The notes beneath the pieces are model-generated. The model had not been told where the DNA came from, ran no database searches, and worked only from the letters and a program-made list of their open reading frames with translations. Source: Duganella radicis (lineage in GTDB: Bacteria > Pseudomonadota > Gammaproteobacteria > Burkholderiales > Burkholderiaceae_D). Taken from it: DNA of 40,354 nucleotides. Location of the stretch: assembly GCF_009720825.1 (NCBI RefSeq), contig NZ_WNKY01000052.1:1-40354 (forward strand), read 5' to 3'. The stretch's first letter is position 1, and each line of letters begins with the position of its first letter. Below are positions 16,444 through 25,303 of the stretch, one piece after another. Made by a program: the position numbers and the translations under genes.

Positions 16444-16830
16444 ATGAAACGAGTGACCGGCATCGGCGGTATCTTCTTTTATGCGCAGGACCCGAAAGCG
16501 CTGGGCGAGTGGTACAAGCACCATCTTGGCATCGACGTGCAGGCCTGGGGCGGCGCGGCGTTCGACTGGCGCGGCGACGACGGCCAGCCGGTGGGCGGTA
16601 CCACCGCGTGGTGCATCTCGGCCGCCGACAGCGACGCCTTCGCGCCCGGCAGCAAGCCCTTCGTGGTCAACTACCGCGTGCACGACCTGCCGGCCCTGCT
16701 GCAAGCCCTGCGTGACGAGGGCTGCAACGTGCTCGATAAAACTGACGACTCGGAGTTCGGCAAGTTCGGCTGGGTGATCGACCCGGAGGGCAACAAGGTC
16801 GAACTGTGGCAGCCGCCGCCCGGCCAGTAA
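16444..16830 (+). CDS. VOC (glyoxalase/bleomycin-resistance fold) protein
   Basis: A 128-residue single-domain protein of the vicinal oxygen chelate fold. It begins MKRVTGIGGIFFYAQDPKAL with the typical first strand and GEWYKHHLG helix, and ends DPEGNKVELWQPP, the usual closing strand with a potential metal-ligand Glu. The family includes glyoxalase I, dioxygenases and antibiotic-binding proteins; the reaction cannot be told. The start is marked by a near-perfect AGGAGG site 8 bases upstream, and TATGCT (16409-16414) could be its -10. Its stop is one base from the stop of the convergent membrane-protein gene. Confidence 0.88.
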   Translation: MKRVTGIGGIFFYAQDPKALGEWYKHHLGIDVQAWGGAAFDWRGDDGQPVGGTTAWCISAADSDAFAPGSKPFVVNYRVHDLPALLQALRDEGCNVLDKTDDSEFGKFGWVIDPEGNKVELWQPPPGQ

Positions 16831-16831
16831 C

Positions 16832-17263
16832 TCAGCCCTGCATGCGCTTGAGGCGGAAGTAGAAGTAGTACGGCGCGCTCACTTGCAGCGCGCCGTCGGC
16901 GCCGCGCCGGATCACCACGCGGTTGGAATCCCAGCGCAGCCAGCGCGGGCCGCGATGCCGGTAGATGCTGCCTTCCGCCGTCTCGCCATCCGCCACAAAG
17001 CCGGCCTGCTCGACGCGGCCGGTAAAGCTGCCGCCATGCTCCGCCGCCACACTGCCGTGCACCGGCAGGCAGGCCAGCAGCGACGGCAGGTTGCCGGCAA
17101 TGCCGCCAATGATGGCGCCGCGCCAGAACGGCCCTGCCACCGCCGGCGCCAGCATCAGTCCGAGCACGACGATGACGGCGACGATGGCGCCGAACAGCAG
17201 CCAGTCGCGCGCGGTCAGCAGCGGACTGAATCCCATGGATTGTTTGATGAAGGTTGATCTCAT
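16832..17263 (-). CDS. Small membrane protein at the tail of the paa operon
   Basis: A 143-residue protein whose ATG overlaps the paaZ stop (ATGA, 17260-17263), so it is probably translated by re-initiation after paaZ. It has one clear hydrophobic segment (about residues 21-44, LLFGAIVAVIVVLGLMLAP) and a second (about 48-66, GAIIGGIAGNLPSLLACL). A soluble C-terminal half of about 75 residues follows, with the basic stretch YRHRGPRWLRWDSNRVVIRR. I recognise no family and no catalytic motif. It is not a standard paa gene. Its placement suggests expression on phenylacetate, but a functional link is unproven. Confidence 0.72.
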   Translation of the reverse strand: MRSTFIKQSMGFSPLLTARDWLLFGAIVAVIVVLGLMLAPAVAGPFWRGAIIGGIAGNLPSLLACLPVHGSVAAEHGGSFTGRVEQAGFVADGETAEGSIYRHRGPRWLRWDSNRVVIRRGADGALQVSAPYYFYFRLKRMQG

Positions 17264-19317
17264 GCCGACATCATACTCCGCTTCATCACCAAGGTAAGAA
17301 TGTCATAGCTGGCCACCAGCTCGTCGCGCTGGTTGGTGACCTGCACGTCCCACGCCACCACGCCCTGCCCCACGCCCTTGTCGTCGGTGCGGTTGCGGTC
17401 GACCTTGCGCTTGCAGGTCAGACGCGCGCGGATGGTGTCGCCGATCACCACCGGCGCCACGAAGCGCAGATTATCCAGCCCGTAGTTGGCCAGCACCGGC
17501 CCCGGCGCCGGCGACACGAACAACCCGGCCGCCGCCGACAGCACGAAGTAGCCATGGGCGATGCGCTGGCCGAACTGCGTGTCGCGCGCCGCCACCTCGT
17601 CGAAGTGCATGTAGAAGTAGTCGCCCGAGACGCCGCCGAAATTCACGATGTCGGCCTCGCTCACCGTGCGCCGGTGCGTCAGCAGCGAATCGCCGATCGC
17701 CAGATCCTCGAAGTGCTTGCGGAACGGATGCACTTCGCTCTCCTGCACCGCCGCGCCGCGCACGTATTCGCCGGTCACCGCCGCCAGCATGGTCGGCGAG
17801 CCTTGCAGCGCCGCCCGTTGCAGGAAGTGACGCACCGCGCGAATGCCGCCCAGTTCTTCGCCGCCGCCGGCGCGTCCCGGCCCGCCGTGCTTGAGCTGCG
17901 GCAGCGGCGAGCCATGGCCGGTGGAGTCCACCGCCGCCTCGCGGTCCAGCACCAGCACGCGGCCGTGCGAGGCCGCCGCCACCGGCACCGCGTAGGCCGC
18001 GATGGCCGGCTCTTTCGTCACCAGCGTCGACACCAGCGAACCCTTGCCGCGCGCGGCCAGCGCCAGCGCCTCGTCGATGCCGTGGTAGCTGATGATGGTG
18101 CTGACCGGCCCGAAGGCCTCGACATCGTGCACCGCCTCGTTGCGCTGGCCGTCGCGGCACAACAGCAGGGTCGGCGCGAAGAACGCGCCCTCGCTCACGC
18201 CCTCGCCCAGCGGCGCGAAGCCGTCACGGGCGCTGAACAGCACCTCATTGCCGCGCGCCAGTTGCTCGACGCGCTCGGCCACATCGCGCTGCTGATCGCG
18301 CGAAGCCAGGGCGCCCATGCGCACGCCTTCCACTGATGGATCGCCGACGCTGACCTTCGCCAGCCGCTCGCGCAGGCGCGTGCCCACCGCGTCCACCATG
18401 TGGTCCGGCACCATGATGCGGCGGATGGCGGTGCACTTCTGCCCCGCCTTGCCGGTCATCTCGCGTGCCACCTCTTTCACGAACAGGTCGAACTCGGCGT
18501 CGTCCGGCGTCACGTCCGGCGCCAGGATGGCGCAGTTGAGCGAATCCGCTTCGGCGGTGAAGGGCACCGAGTTGGCGATCAGGTTGCGGTTGGCGCGCAG
18601 CTTGGCCGCCGTGTCGGCCGAACCGGTGAAGGTCACCACATCGCTGCCGCCCAGCCGGTCCAGCAAATCGCCGGTGCTGCCGATCACCAGTTGCAGCGCG
18701 CCCGCCGGCAACAGGCCGGATTCGTGCATCATGCGCACCAGCGCCTCGGTCAGATAGCTGGTGGCGCTGGCCGGCTTGGCGATGCACGGCATGGCCGCCA
18801 GGAAGCTCGGCGCGAATTTCTCCAGCAAACCCCAGATCGGGAAGTTGAAGGCGTTGATGTGCACCGCCAGCCCGCCGCGCGGCACCAGGATGTGGGTGCC
18901 GGCGAAGCCGCCGTTCTTCCCCAGCGCCATGGCCGGGCCTTCGTGCAGCACGTTGGACGACGGCAGCTCGCGGCTGCCCATGCTGGCGTAGGCGAACAGC
19001 GTGCCGGTGCCGCCTTCGATATCGACCCAGCTGTCGGCGCGGGTGGCGCCGGTCTGGTGCGAGATGGCGTACAGCTCTTCCTTGCGGTTCAACAGATACA
19101 GCGCCAGCGCCTTGAGCCGCGCCGCGCGCTGCTGGAAGTTCAGCTGCATCAGCGCCGGGATGCCGGTTTTGCGCGCGTGCATGATGGCTTCATCGAAGTC
19201 GATGCGGTCGGCGTGCGTGTGGTAGATGACGGCGTTGGTCAAGGCGCTATGCAGCGGCGTGGCCGCCTCGCTGCCGATCCAGCGGCCGGCGATAAAGCTT
19301 TGCAGTGTTTGTGGCAT
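17260..19317 (-). CDS. paaZ: PaaZ: oxepin-CoA hydrolase / semialdehyde dehydrogenase
   Basis: A 685-residue bifunctional enzyme. The C-terminal MaoC-type (R)-hydratase domain opens the oxepin-CoA ring; the N-terminal aldehyde dehydrogenase domain oxidises the resulting semialdehyde to 3-oxo-5,6-dehydrosuberyl-CoA using NADP. The catalytic Cys is Cys295 in GQKCTAIRR, the same number as in E. coli PaaZ when counted from the start at 19317; that start also has a GGAG site, while an ATG six codons earlier has none. The hydratase dyad is Asp566/His571 in GDYFYMHFDE. It acts late in the pathway and is the penultimate gene of the leftward operon, 102 bases after paaY. Both halves look intact. Confidence 0.96.
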   Translation of the reverse strand: MPQTLQSFIAGRWIGSEAATPLHSALTNAVIYHTHADRIDFDEAIMHARKTGIPALMQLNFQQRAARLKALALYLLNRKEELYAISHQTGATRADSWVDIEGGTGTLFAYASMGSRELPSSNVLHEGPAMALGKNGGFAGTHILVPRGGLAVHINAFNFPIWGLLEKFAPSFLAAMPCIAKPASATSYLTEALVRMMHESGLLPAGALQLVIGSTGDLLDRLGGSDVVTFTGSADTAAKLRANRNLIANSVPFTAEADSLNCAILAPDVTPDDAEFDLFVKEVAREMTGKAGQKCTAIRRIMVPDHMVDAVGTRLRERLAKVSVGDPSVEGVRMGALASRDQQRDVAERVEQLARGNEVLFSARDGFAPLGEGVSEGAFFAPTLLLCRDGQRNEAVHDVEAFGPVSTIISYHGIDEALALAARGKGSLVSTLVTKEPAIAAYAVPVAAASHGRVLVLDREAAVDSTGHGSPLPQLKHGGPGRAGGGEELGGIRAVRHFLQRAALQGSPTMLAAVTGEYVRGAAVQESEVHPFRKHFEDLAIGDSLLTHRRTVSEADIVNFGGVSGDYFYMHFDEVAARDTQFGQRIAHGYFVLSAAAGLFVSPAPGPVLANYGLDNLRFVAPVVIGDTIRARLTCKRKVDRNRTDDKGVGQGVVAWDVQVTNQRDELVASYDILTLVMKRSMMSA

Positions 19318-19419
19318 GGTGCGGTCTCCGTTCATGTTGATCTGTTGCGGCGCTCGCGGCGCCCGGTGCGCAATCCTGCGCTGGCCTGCGCCCCGCGTTC
19401 GCGCGCGTGCGGTGCGCGG

Positions 19420-20031
19420 CTAGGCGCTGGCGTTCTTGTGCAAGTGGAGCGGCAGTGCGCTGTCCCATTCGATGCGCTTGCGGTCCGGTTCGGGCGCGGT
19501 CAGCGCTTCGGTCTCGCGCATGGTCCGCATCGAGCGCACCGCCAGCTCCTGGTACTGCCCGGTGCCGCCAGTCTTCCACACGATCTCCTCGTCGCTCAGC
19601 GCGCGCATCACCTTGGCCGGCGAGCCGACCGCCAGGCTGCGCGGCGGAATCTCCATCCCCGCCCGCACAAAGCTCATGGCGGCGACAATGCTGTCCGCGC
19701 CCACCACCGCGTTATCCATGATGACGCTGTTCATGCCGACCAGCGCATTGCGGCCGATGCGGCAGCCATGCAGCACCGCGCCATGGCCGATATGCCCATC
19801 CTGCTCGACCACCGTGTCGCAGCCGGGGAAGCCGTGCATCACGCAGGTGTCCTGCAAGTTGGCGCCCTTCTCCAGCACCAGCCGCCCGAAGTCGCCGCGC
19901 AGCGCCGCCAACGGACCGACATAGCAGCGCGGCCCGACAATCACATCGCCGATCAGCACCGCGCTCGGATGCACATAGGCGGTCGGATGCACCACCGGCG
20001 TCACGCCATTGATTTCATAGACCTTGACCAT
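19420..20031 (-). CDS. paaY: PaaY: hexapeptide-repeat thioesterase
   Basis: A 203-residue left-handed beta-helix protein of the gamma-carbonic-anhydrase-like group. Repeats such as HPTAYVHPSAVLIGDVIVG and GHGAVLHGCRIGRNALVG are clear; the metal-binding His positions lie in MHGFPG and GHIGHGAVLHG. In other bacteria PaaY hydrolyses CoA thioesters of ring-hydroxylated or stalled phenylacetate intermediates and so protects the CoA pool. The gene begins one base after the paaK stop and is followed by a 102-base gap before paaZ in which I see no gene. Confidence 0.94.
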   Translation of the reverse strand: MVKVYEINGVTPVVHPTAYVHPSAVLIGDVIVGPRCYVGPLAALRGDFGRLVLEKGANLQDTCVMHGFPGCDTVVEQDGHIGHGAVLHGCRIGRNALVGMNSVIMDNAVVGADSIVAAMSFVRAGMEIPPRSLAVGSPAKVMRALSDEEIVWKTGGTGQYQELAVRSMRTMRETEALTAPEPDRKRIEWDSALPLHLHKNASA

Positions 20032-20032
20032 G

Positions 20033-21355
20033 TCAGCCCCGCTTGCGCAGATCGACCACGCGCCGCGCCTTGCCGGTCAGCGTGCGCTCGATGCCGTTGG
20101 GCGGCAGCAGCTTGACCTGCGTGCTGACGCCGACATTGGTCTTGATGCGCTGCTCCAGCTCGCGCGCCAGCGCCTCGACCTCGCCGGCGGCCGCGCCGGC
20201 CGCCACCTCCGGCCGCAACTCGGCCAGCACATCCAGCTTGTCCAGATGCCCCTCGCGGCTGACCACCAGCTGATATTGCGGCGCCAGTTTCGGCATCTTG
20301 CAAATCAACTCCTCGATCTGCGACGGGAACACGTTCACACCACGGATGATCAGCATATCGTCCGAGCGCCCGGTGATCTTGCCGATGCGGCGCATGCTGC
20401 GTGACGTTGGCGGCAGCAGGCGCGTGAGATCGCGCGTGCGGTAGCGGATGATGGGCAGCGCCTCTTTCGATAGCGACGTGAATACCAGCTCCCCGTCCTC
20501 GCCGTCCGGCAGCACCTCGCCGGTTTCGGGATCGATGATCTCCGGGTAGAAGTGGTCTTCCCAGATCACCGGCCCGTCCTTGCTCTCGATGCACTCGCTG
20601 GCCACGCCCGGCCCCATCACCTCCGACAGGCCGTAGATGTCCACCGCGTCGATGCCGGCGCGCTGCTCGATCTCGGCGCGCATGGCGTCGGTCCAGGGCT
20701 CGGCGCCAAAGATGCCGACCTTCAGCGAACTGGCCGCCGCGTCCAGTCCCTGACGCTGGAATTCCTCCACGATGTTGAGCATGTACGACGGCGTCACCAT
20801 GATGATGGACGGCTTGAAGTCCTGGATCAGTTGCACCTGCTTCTCGGTCTGACCACCCGACATCGGCACCACCGTGCAGCCCAGCCGCTCGGCGCCATAG
20901 TGCGCGCCAAGGCCGCCGGTGAACAGGCCGTAGCCGTAAGCGACGTGCACCATGTCGCCACGCCGGCCACCGGCGGCGCGGATCGAGCGCGCCACCACAT
21001 CGGCCCAGGTGTCAATATCGTTCTGCGTGTAGCCCACCACCGTCGGCTTGCCGGTGGTGCCGCTCGACGCATGCACCCGCACCACGCGCTCCCGCGGCAC
21101 GGCGAACATGCCGAACGGGTAGTTGTCGCGCAGTTCCTTCTTGGTCGTGAACGGGAATTTGGCGATGTCGGCCAGCGTGCGCAGGTCGTCCGGATGAACG
21201 CCGGCGGCGTCGAAGGCGGCGCGGTAGTGCGGCACATTGTCATAGGCGTGGCGCAGCGACCACTGCATGCGTTGCAGTTGCAGCGCTTGCAGCTCGTCGC
21301 GGCTGGCGCGCTCGATCGGCTCAAGGTCGGATGGCGCGGGCGTGCGTTGGACCAT
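20033..21355 (-). CDS. paaK: PaaK: phenylacetate-CoA ligase
   Basis: A 440-residue cytoplasmic AMP-forming ligase that activates phenylacetate to phenylacetyl-CoA, the entry step of the pathway. The adenylation signature SSGTTGKPTVVGYT is at about residues 92-105, with IRYRTRDL later and a small C-terminal domain containing VSREGHLDKLDV. Length is standard for PaaK. An AAAGGAG ribosome-binding site (21362-21368) overlaps the paaI stop, so translation is probably coupled to paaI. One base separates its stop from paaY. Confidence 0.97.
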   Translation of the reverse strand: MVQRTPAPSDLEPIERASRDELQALQLQRMQWSLRHAYDNVPHYRAAFDAAGVHPDDLRTLADIAKFPFTTKKELRDNYPFGMFAVPRERVVRVHASSGTTGKPTVVGYTQNDIDTWADVVARSIRAAGGRRGDMVHVAYGYGLFTGGLGAHYGAERLGCTVVPMSGGQTEKQVQLIQDFKPSIIMVTPSYMLNIVEEFQRQGLDAAASSLKVGIFGAEPWTDAMRAEIEQRAGIDAVDIYGLSEVMGPGVASECIESKDGPVIWEDHFYPEIIDPETGEVLPDGEDGELVFTSLSKEALPIIRYRTRDLTRLLPPTSRSMRRIGKITGRSDDMLIIRGVNVFPSQIEELICKMPKLAPQYQLVVSREGHLDKLDVLAELRPEVAAGAAAGEVEALARELEQRIKTNVGVSTQVKLLPPNGIERTLTGKARRVVDLRKRG

Positions 21356-21366
21356 CGGTGTCTCCT

Positions 21367-21837
21367 TTATATGACTTCGCCGCTGACGCGGTGCGATTTG
21401 CCGCGGAACAGGGCGATGGTGCGGCCGTCCTGATTGGTGACTTTGACGTCGTAGATGCCAGTCTTGCCGGCCAATGTCTGCTCGATGGCGGTGGCGGTCA
21501 GCAGATCGCCTTCGCGGCCGGGTGACAGGTAATCGATGGTGCAGCCGGCGCCCACGGTGTTCAGGTTATAGCTGTTGCAGGCAAAGGCGAACGCGCTGTC
21601 GGCCAGCGCGAAGATAAAGCCGCCGTGGCAGGTCTGGTGGCCGTTCAGCATATCGGCGCGGATCGGCATCGACATGCGTGCGTGGCCGGGAGCGATGGCG
21701 TCGATGGTCATGCCCAGCGATTGCGATGCAGGATCGCGCGCAAACATCGCCGCCGCCACCGCTTCCGCCAGCGCCTGTGCGTCCGCGCGTCCGGCCGGAC
21801 CGGCCGCCGCTGCGGCGCTGTCGTTCAGCCTAGCCAT
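21367..21837 (-). CDS. paaI: PaaI: hydroxyphenylacetyl-CoA thioesterase
   Basis: A 156-residue hot-dog-fold thioesterase that releases CoA from (hydroxy)phenylacetyl-CoA and rescues stalled thioesters. The active-site stretch HQTCHGGFIFALADSAFAF contains the expected catalytic Asp, and the C-terminal strands read TIALFRGKSHR. The N-terminal 30 residues are Ala-rich. The start at 21837 follows a GGAGGG site lying inside the end of paaH, and the two genes overlap by 8 bases. It precedes paaK. Confidence 0.95.
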   Translation of the reverse strand: MARLNDSAAAAAGPAGRADAQALAEAVAAAMFARDPASQSLGMTIDAIAPGHARMSMPIRADMLNGHQTCHGGFIFALADSAFAFACNSYNLNTVGAGCTIDYLSPGREGDLLTATAIEQTLAGKTGIYDVKVTNQDGRTIALFRGKSHRVSGEVI

Positions 21838-23407
21838 GGAAGCGCCCTCCGCTCGCGTGCTTGCGGCGCAGCAGCGGCGACACGCGGTAGCGGTCCTCGC
21901 CATAGCTGGCCGCCAGATTGGCCAGCACACGCACGATCTGCTCGACGCCGATGGCGTCGGCCCACGCCAGCGGGCCGCGTGGGTAATTGACGCCTTTCTG
22001 CATCGCGATATCGGCTGCATCCGCGCTGCACACACCCTGACTGACCGCGTCGGCCGCCTCGTTGGCCAGCATGGCGACGGTGCGCATCACGGCCATGCCA
22101 GGCACGTCGTCCAGCCGCGTGACGGTGAACCCGGCCGCCTGCAGCAAGCCGACCACCGCGTTATAGGCCGATGGCGCACACTGGTCCGAGCATGCCACGG
22201 CGATGCGCCTGGCGCTGCCGTAATCCAGCGCCAGATCGAATAACACCGTGTCCGGATGATGATTGTCCCGCGCACGCTGCGTGGCGCTACGGCCATCGGT
22301 GAGATAGACGGCGGCGCCGTTGCAGTGGAAAGCCGGCGCGTCATCATGCGCGCCAGCGTGGCGGATCGTCTCCGGCATCTTGCGCTGCGCGATCTCGATA
22401 CCGGCCGCGCGCAGACGGCCCGCCAGCGCATCGACCACCGCGCCCCCCACCGCATGCGCCGCGCCCTGCTCGATGGTATAGCTCACATACTCCGGCTTCG
22501 GCTGCGGCGCCTCCGCCTGCGCGGCCGGCACGGCGGCCTGTTCGCCATACTGATAGCAGCCACGCCCCGCCTTGCGGCCGAGGAAACCGGCATTGACCAT
22601 CTCCTGTTGCAGCACCGACGGCGTAAAGCGCGGATCGCCGAAGTAAGCATTGAAGACTGACTGCGTAACGGAGAAATTCACGTCATGCCCGATCAGGTCC
22701 ATCAACTCGAAAGGCCCCATGCGGAAGCCACCAGCCTCGCGCATCACCGCATCGATGGTGGCCGCGTCGGCCGCCTGCTCGCTCAGCAAGCGCCAACCCT
22801 CGGCGTAAAACGGCCGCGCCAGACGGTTGACAATAAAACCCGGCGTCGAGCGCGCGTGCACCGGATTCTTGCCCCACGCCGCCGCCGTATCGAACACCAG
22901 CTGCGCGACAGCGGGATCGGTGGCCATCCCGCTCACCACCTCGCACAACGCCATCAGCGGCACAGGATTGAAGAAGTGCATGCCCGCCACGCGCCCCGGC
23001 AGCCGCAAGCCGGCCGCAATCGCGGTCACGGAAATGGAAGAGGTATTGGTCGCCAACACGCAGTCATCGCCCACGATATCCTCCAGCTGCGCGAACAGTC
23101 CGCGCTTGGCCGCCAGATCCTCGACAATGGCCTCCACCACCATGCCCGCATCGCGCACCCCGTCCAGTGTGGACGCGGCATGCAGGCGCGCGATGGCGGC
23201 CGTGCAGTCGGCGGCGCTCATGCGCTCCCTGGCGACCAGTTTGTCCAGTGCCGACGCGATGCCGGCAATCGCCTTGTCCACCGCCTCCGGCCGCGTGTCA
23301 TACAGGCGCACCGTGTAGCCGGCCACCGCCGCCACCTGCGCGATGCCCGCGCCCATGGCGCCGCTGCCGATCACCGCGACCGAACGTCCCATATTCAGCG
23401 CAGCCAT
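21830..23407 (-). CDS. paaH: PaaH: 3-hydroxyadipyl-CoA dehydrogenase
   Basis: A 525-residue NAD-dependent 3-hydroxyacyl-CoA dehydrogenase for the lower part of the pathway (3-hydroxyadipyl-CoA to 3-oxoadipyl-CoA). The Rossmann motif VAVIGSGAMGAGIAQ starts at about residue 9, the catalytic His is in GMHFFNPVP, and TPGFIVNRLARPF marks the first C-terminal domain. A second C-terminal dehydrogenase domain ends in NYPRGPLAW, giving the long form of the family. The start at 23407 is one base after the paaG stop. The end overlaps paaI by 8 bases. Confidence 0.95.
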   Translation of the reverse strand: MAALNMGRSVAVIGSGAMGAGIAQVAAVAGYTVRLYDTRPEAVDKAIAGIASALDKLVARERMSAADCTAAIARLHAASTLDGVRDAGMVVEAIVEDLAAKRGLFAQLEDIVGDDCVLATNTSSISVTAIAAGLRLPGRVAGMHFFNPVPLMALCEVVSGMATDPAVAQLVFDTAAAWGKNPVHARSTPGFIVNRLARPFYAEGWRLLSEQAADAATIDAVMREAGGFRMGPFELMDLIGHDVNFSVTQSVFNAYFGDPRFTPSVLQQEMVNAGFLGRKAGRGCYQYGEQAAVPAAQAEAPQPKPEYVSYTIEQGAAHAVGGAVVDALAGRLRAAGIEIAQRKMPETIRHAGAHDDAPAFHCNGAAVYLTDGRSATQRARDNHHPDTVLFDLALDYGSARRIAVACSDQCAPSAYNAVVGLLQAAGFTVTRLDDVPGMAVMRTVAMLANEAADAVSQGVCSADAADIAMQKGVNYPRGPLAWADAIGVEQIVRVLANLAASYGEDRYRVSPLLRRKHASGGRFHG

Positions 23408-23408
23408 C

Positions 23409-24209
23409 TCAGCGCCCCCTGAACTGCGGTGCGCGCTTTTCCATGAAGGCCGCCACGCCCTCGCGGTAATCATCGCTGCGACCCAGTTCGCTCATCATGC
23501 CGCACTCCAGCGCCAGCTGCTGTTGCAGGCTATTTTGGCCGCTGGCGTGCAAGGCCTGCTTGGTAAAGGCCAGACCCTTGGTCGGCGCGCTGGCGAAGTG
23601 GCGCGCCATGGCCTGCACCTCGGCGGCGAAGTCCACGTCGGGAATCGCACGCCAGATGAGGCCCCACGCCTCGGCCTTCTCGGCGCTGAGTTTTTCGCCG
23701 GTCATGGCCAGCCCCATGGCGCGCGCGCTGCCGACGAGGCGCGGCAGGAAGTATGTGCCACCGGTGTCGGGGATCAGGCCCAGTTTGCAGAACACCTCGA
23801 CAAACGACGCCGAGTGCGCGGCCAGTACGATGTCGCAGGCCAGCGCGATGTTGGCGCCGGCGCCGGCCGCCACGCCGTTGACGGCACAGATCACCGGCAG
23901 AGGCAGCGCGCGTAGCGACTGCACCAGCGGCGCATAATTCTTCTCCACCGAATCGCCCAGATCGACCGCGCGCGCGCCCGGCTCCACCGCGCGGTCCGAC
24001 AAGTCCTGTCCGGCGCAGAAGCCGCGCCCCGCGCCGGTCAGTACCAGCACGCGCGCACTGCCGTCGGCGGCGGCGCTGCCGGTGCGGCGCAGCGCGTGGC
24101 GCACTTCGTCGTGCATGGCCTGGGTGAAGCTGTTCAGCTTATCCGGGCGGTTGAGCGTCAGCGTGGCCACGCCGTCGCTGATGTCGAACAGGATGTTGTG
24201 GTAGTCCAT
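23409..24209 (-). CDS. paaG: PaaG: ring-1,2-epoxyphenylacetyl-CoA isomerase
   Basis: A 266-residue crotonase-fold enzyme that isomerises ring-1,2-epoxyphenylacetyl-CoA to the oxepin. Oxyanion-hole segments are GAGRGFCAGQDL and NGVAAGAGANIALACD; the catalytic acidic residue lies in the region ending GLIPDTGG. The start at 24209 follows a GGAG site and is 10 bases after paaE. GFCAGQDL and overall length favour PaaG over the hydratase PaaF, which I do not find in the window. Confidence 0.93.
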   Translation of the reverse strand: MDYHNILFDISDGVATLTLNRPDKLNSFTQAMHDEVRHALRRTGSAAADGSARVLVLTGAGRGFCAGQDLSDRAVEPGARAVDLGDSVEKNYAPLVQSLRALPLPVICAVNGVAAGAGANIALACDIVLAAHSASFVEVFCKLGLIPDTGGTYFLPRLVGSARAMGLAMTGEKLSAEKAEAWGLIWRAIPDVDFAAEVQAMARHFASAPTKGLAFTKQALHASGQNSLQQQLALECGMMSELGRSDDYREGVAAFMEKRAPQFRGR

Positions 24210-24219
24210 AGGGTCTCCG

Positions 24220-25296
24220 TTATTCGGCTTGATCAAAATCGATGACGACTTTGGCGGTGGTGGGGAAGCTCTGGCAGCTCAACACATAGCCGCGCGCGAT
24301 TTCATAGTCTTCCAGCGCGTAGTTGACGTCCATGTCGACCTTGCCCTCGATGACTTTGCAGCGGCAGGTCGAGCACACGCCGCCCTTGCAGGAATAGCGC
24401 ATGTCCAGGCCCGCGCGCAGGCCAGCGTCCAGCAGCGATTCCTTGTCCTGCTCCATGGTGAAGCTGGCGGCGTTGCCGTCCATGATGACGGTGACCTCGG
24501 TGTGCTGGTGAGCGGCGGCGGAGGCAGGCCGGGGCTGGTGCGCATGTTGGGGAATGCTGGCGGCGAACAGTTCGATCTTGATGTTCGACTTCGGCATGCC
24601 GGCTTCCTGCAAGGCTTCGGACACGCCCAGCATCATGTCCTCCGGCCCGCAGATGAAGGCGACGTCGATGTCGTCGGCGCGCACCCAATGGCGCAGGAAT
24701 TGCGCGGCTTTGTCTTTGGTGATGCGGCCGTTGAATAGTTCGATGTCCTGCTGCTCACGGCTCATGACATAGGCCAGCCTGAGGCGGTCCATATAAGTGT
24801 CCTTGAGGTCGGACAGTTCTTCCTTGAAGATCACTGACGATGAGGCGCGGTTGCCGTAGAAGAGCGTGAAACGGCTGTACGGTTCGGCCACCAGCGTGGT
24901 CTTGACGATGGACAGGATGGGCGTGATGCCGCTGCCGGCGGCGAAAGCCAGATAGTGCTTGCGGTTGGCGGCGTCCAGCGGCACGTTGAAGTGGCCCATG
25001 GGCGTCATCACTTCCAGCGTCTGGCCGGCTTGCAGGGTGTCGTTGGCCCAGCTGGAGAACAGCCCGCCCGGCGTGCGCTTGATCGCCACGCGCAGCGCGC
25101 CATCCTGCACGGCGGAGCAGATCGAGTAAGAGCGGCGCACGTCTTCCTCGCCGATTTTCGCGCGCAGGGTCAGGTGCTGGCCTTGTTGGAATTTGAAACT
25201 GTCTTGCAGCGCCGGCGGCACGGCGAAGGTGACGGCGATGGTGTCGCGGGTTTCGTTGCGCACGTCGGCGATGGTCAGCGGATGGAATTTGCTCAT
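24220..25296 (-). CDS. paaE: PaaE: reductase of the phenylacetyl-CoA epoxidase
   Basis: A 358-residue electron-transfer subunit that passes electrons from NADPH to the PaaA di-iron site. The N-terminal flavin domain contains RRSYSICS, the NAD domain contains FAAGSGITPILSI and FICGPEDMM, and the C-terminal plant-type ferredoxin domain has its four Cys in CKGGVCSTC and LSCQSFP. An Ala/His-rich linker (about 251-268) separates reductase and ferredoxin. The start at 25296 is 7 bases after the paaD stop; no strong ribosome-binding site is visible, so coupling to paaD is likely. Confidence 0.96.
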   Translation of the reverse strand: MSKFHPLTIADVRNETRDTIAVTFAVPPALQDSFKFQQGQHLTLRAKIGEEDVRRSYSICSAVQDGALRVAIKRTPGGLFSSWANDTLQAGQTLEVMTPMGHFNVPLDAANRKHYLAFAAGSGITPILSIVKTTLVAEPYSRFTLFYGNRASSSVIFKEELSDLKDTYMDRLRLAYVMSREQQDIELFNGRITKDKAAQFLRHWVRADDIDVAFICGPEDMMLGVSEALQEAGMPKSNIKIELFAASIPQHAHQPRPASAAAHQHTEVTVIMDGNAASFTMEQDKESLLDAGLRAGLDMRYSCKGGVCSTCRCKVIEGKVDMDVNYALEDYEIARGYVLSCQSFPTTAKVVIDFDQAE

Positions 25297-25303
25297 GATC
25301 GGG

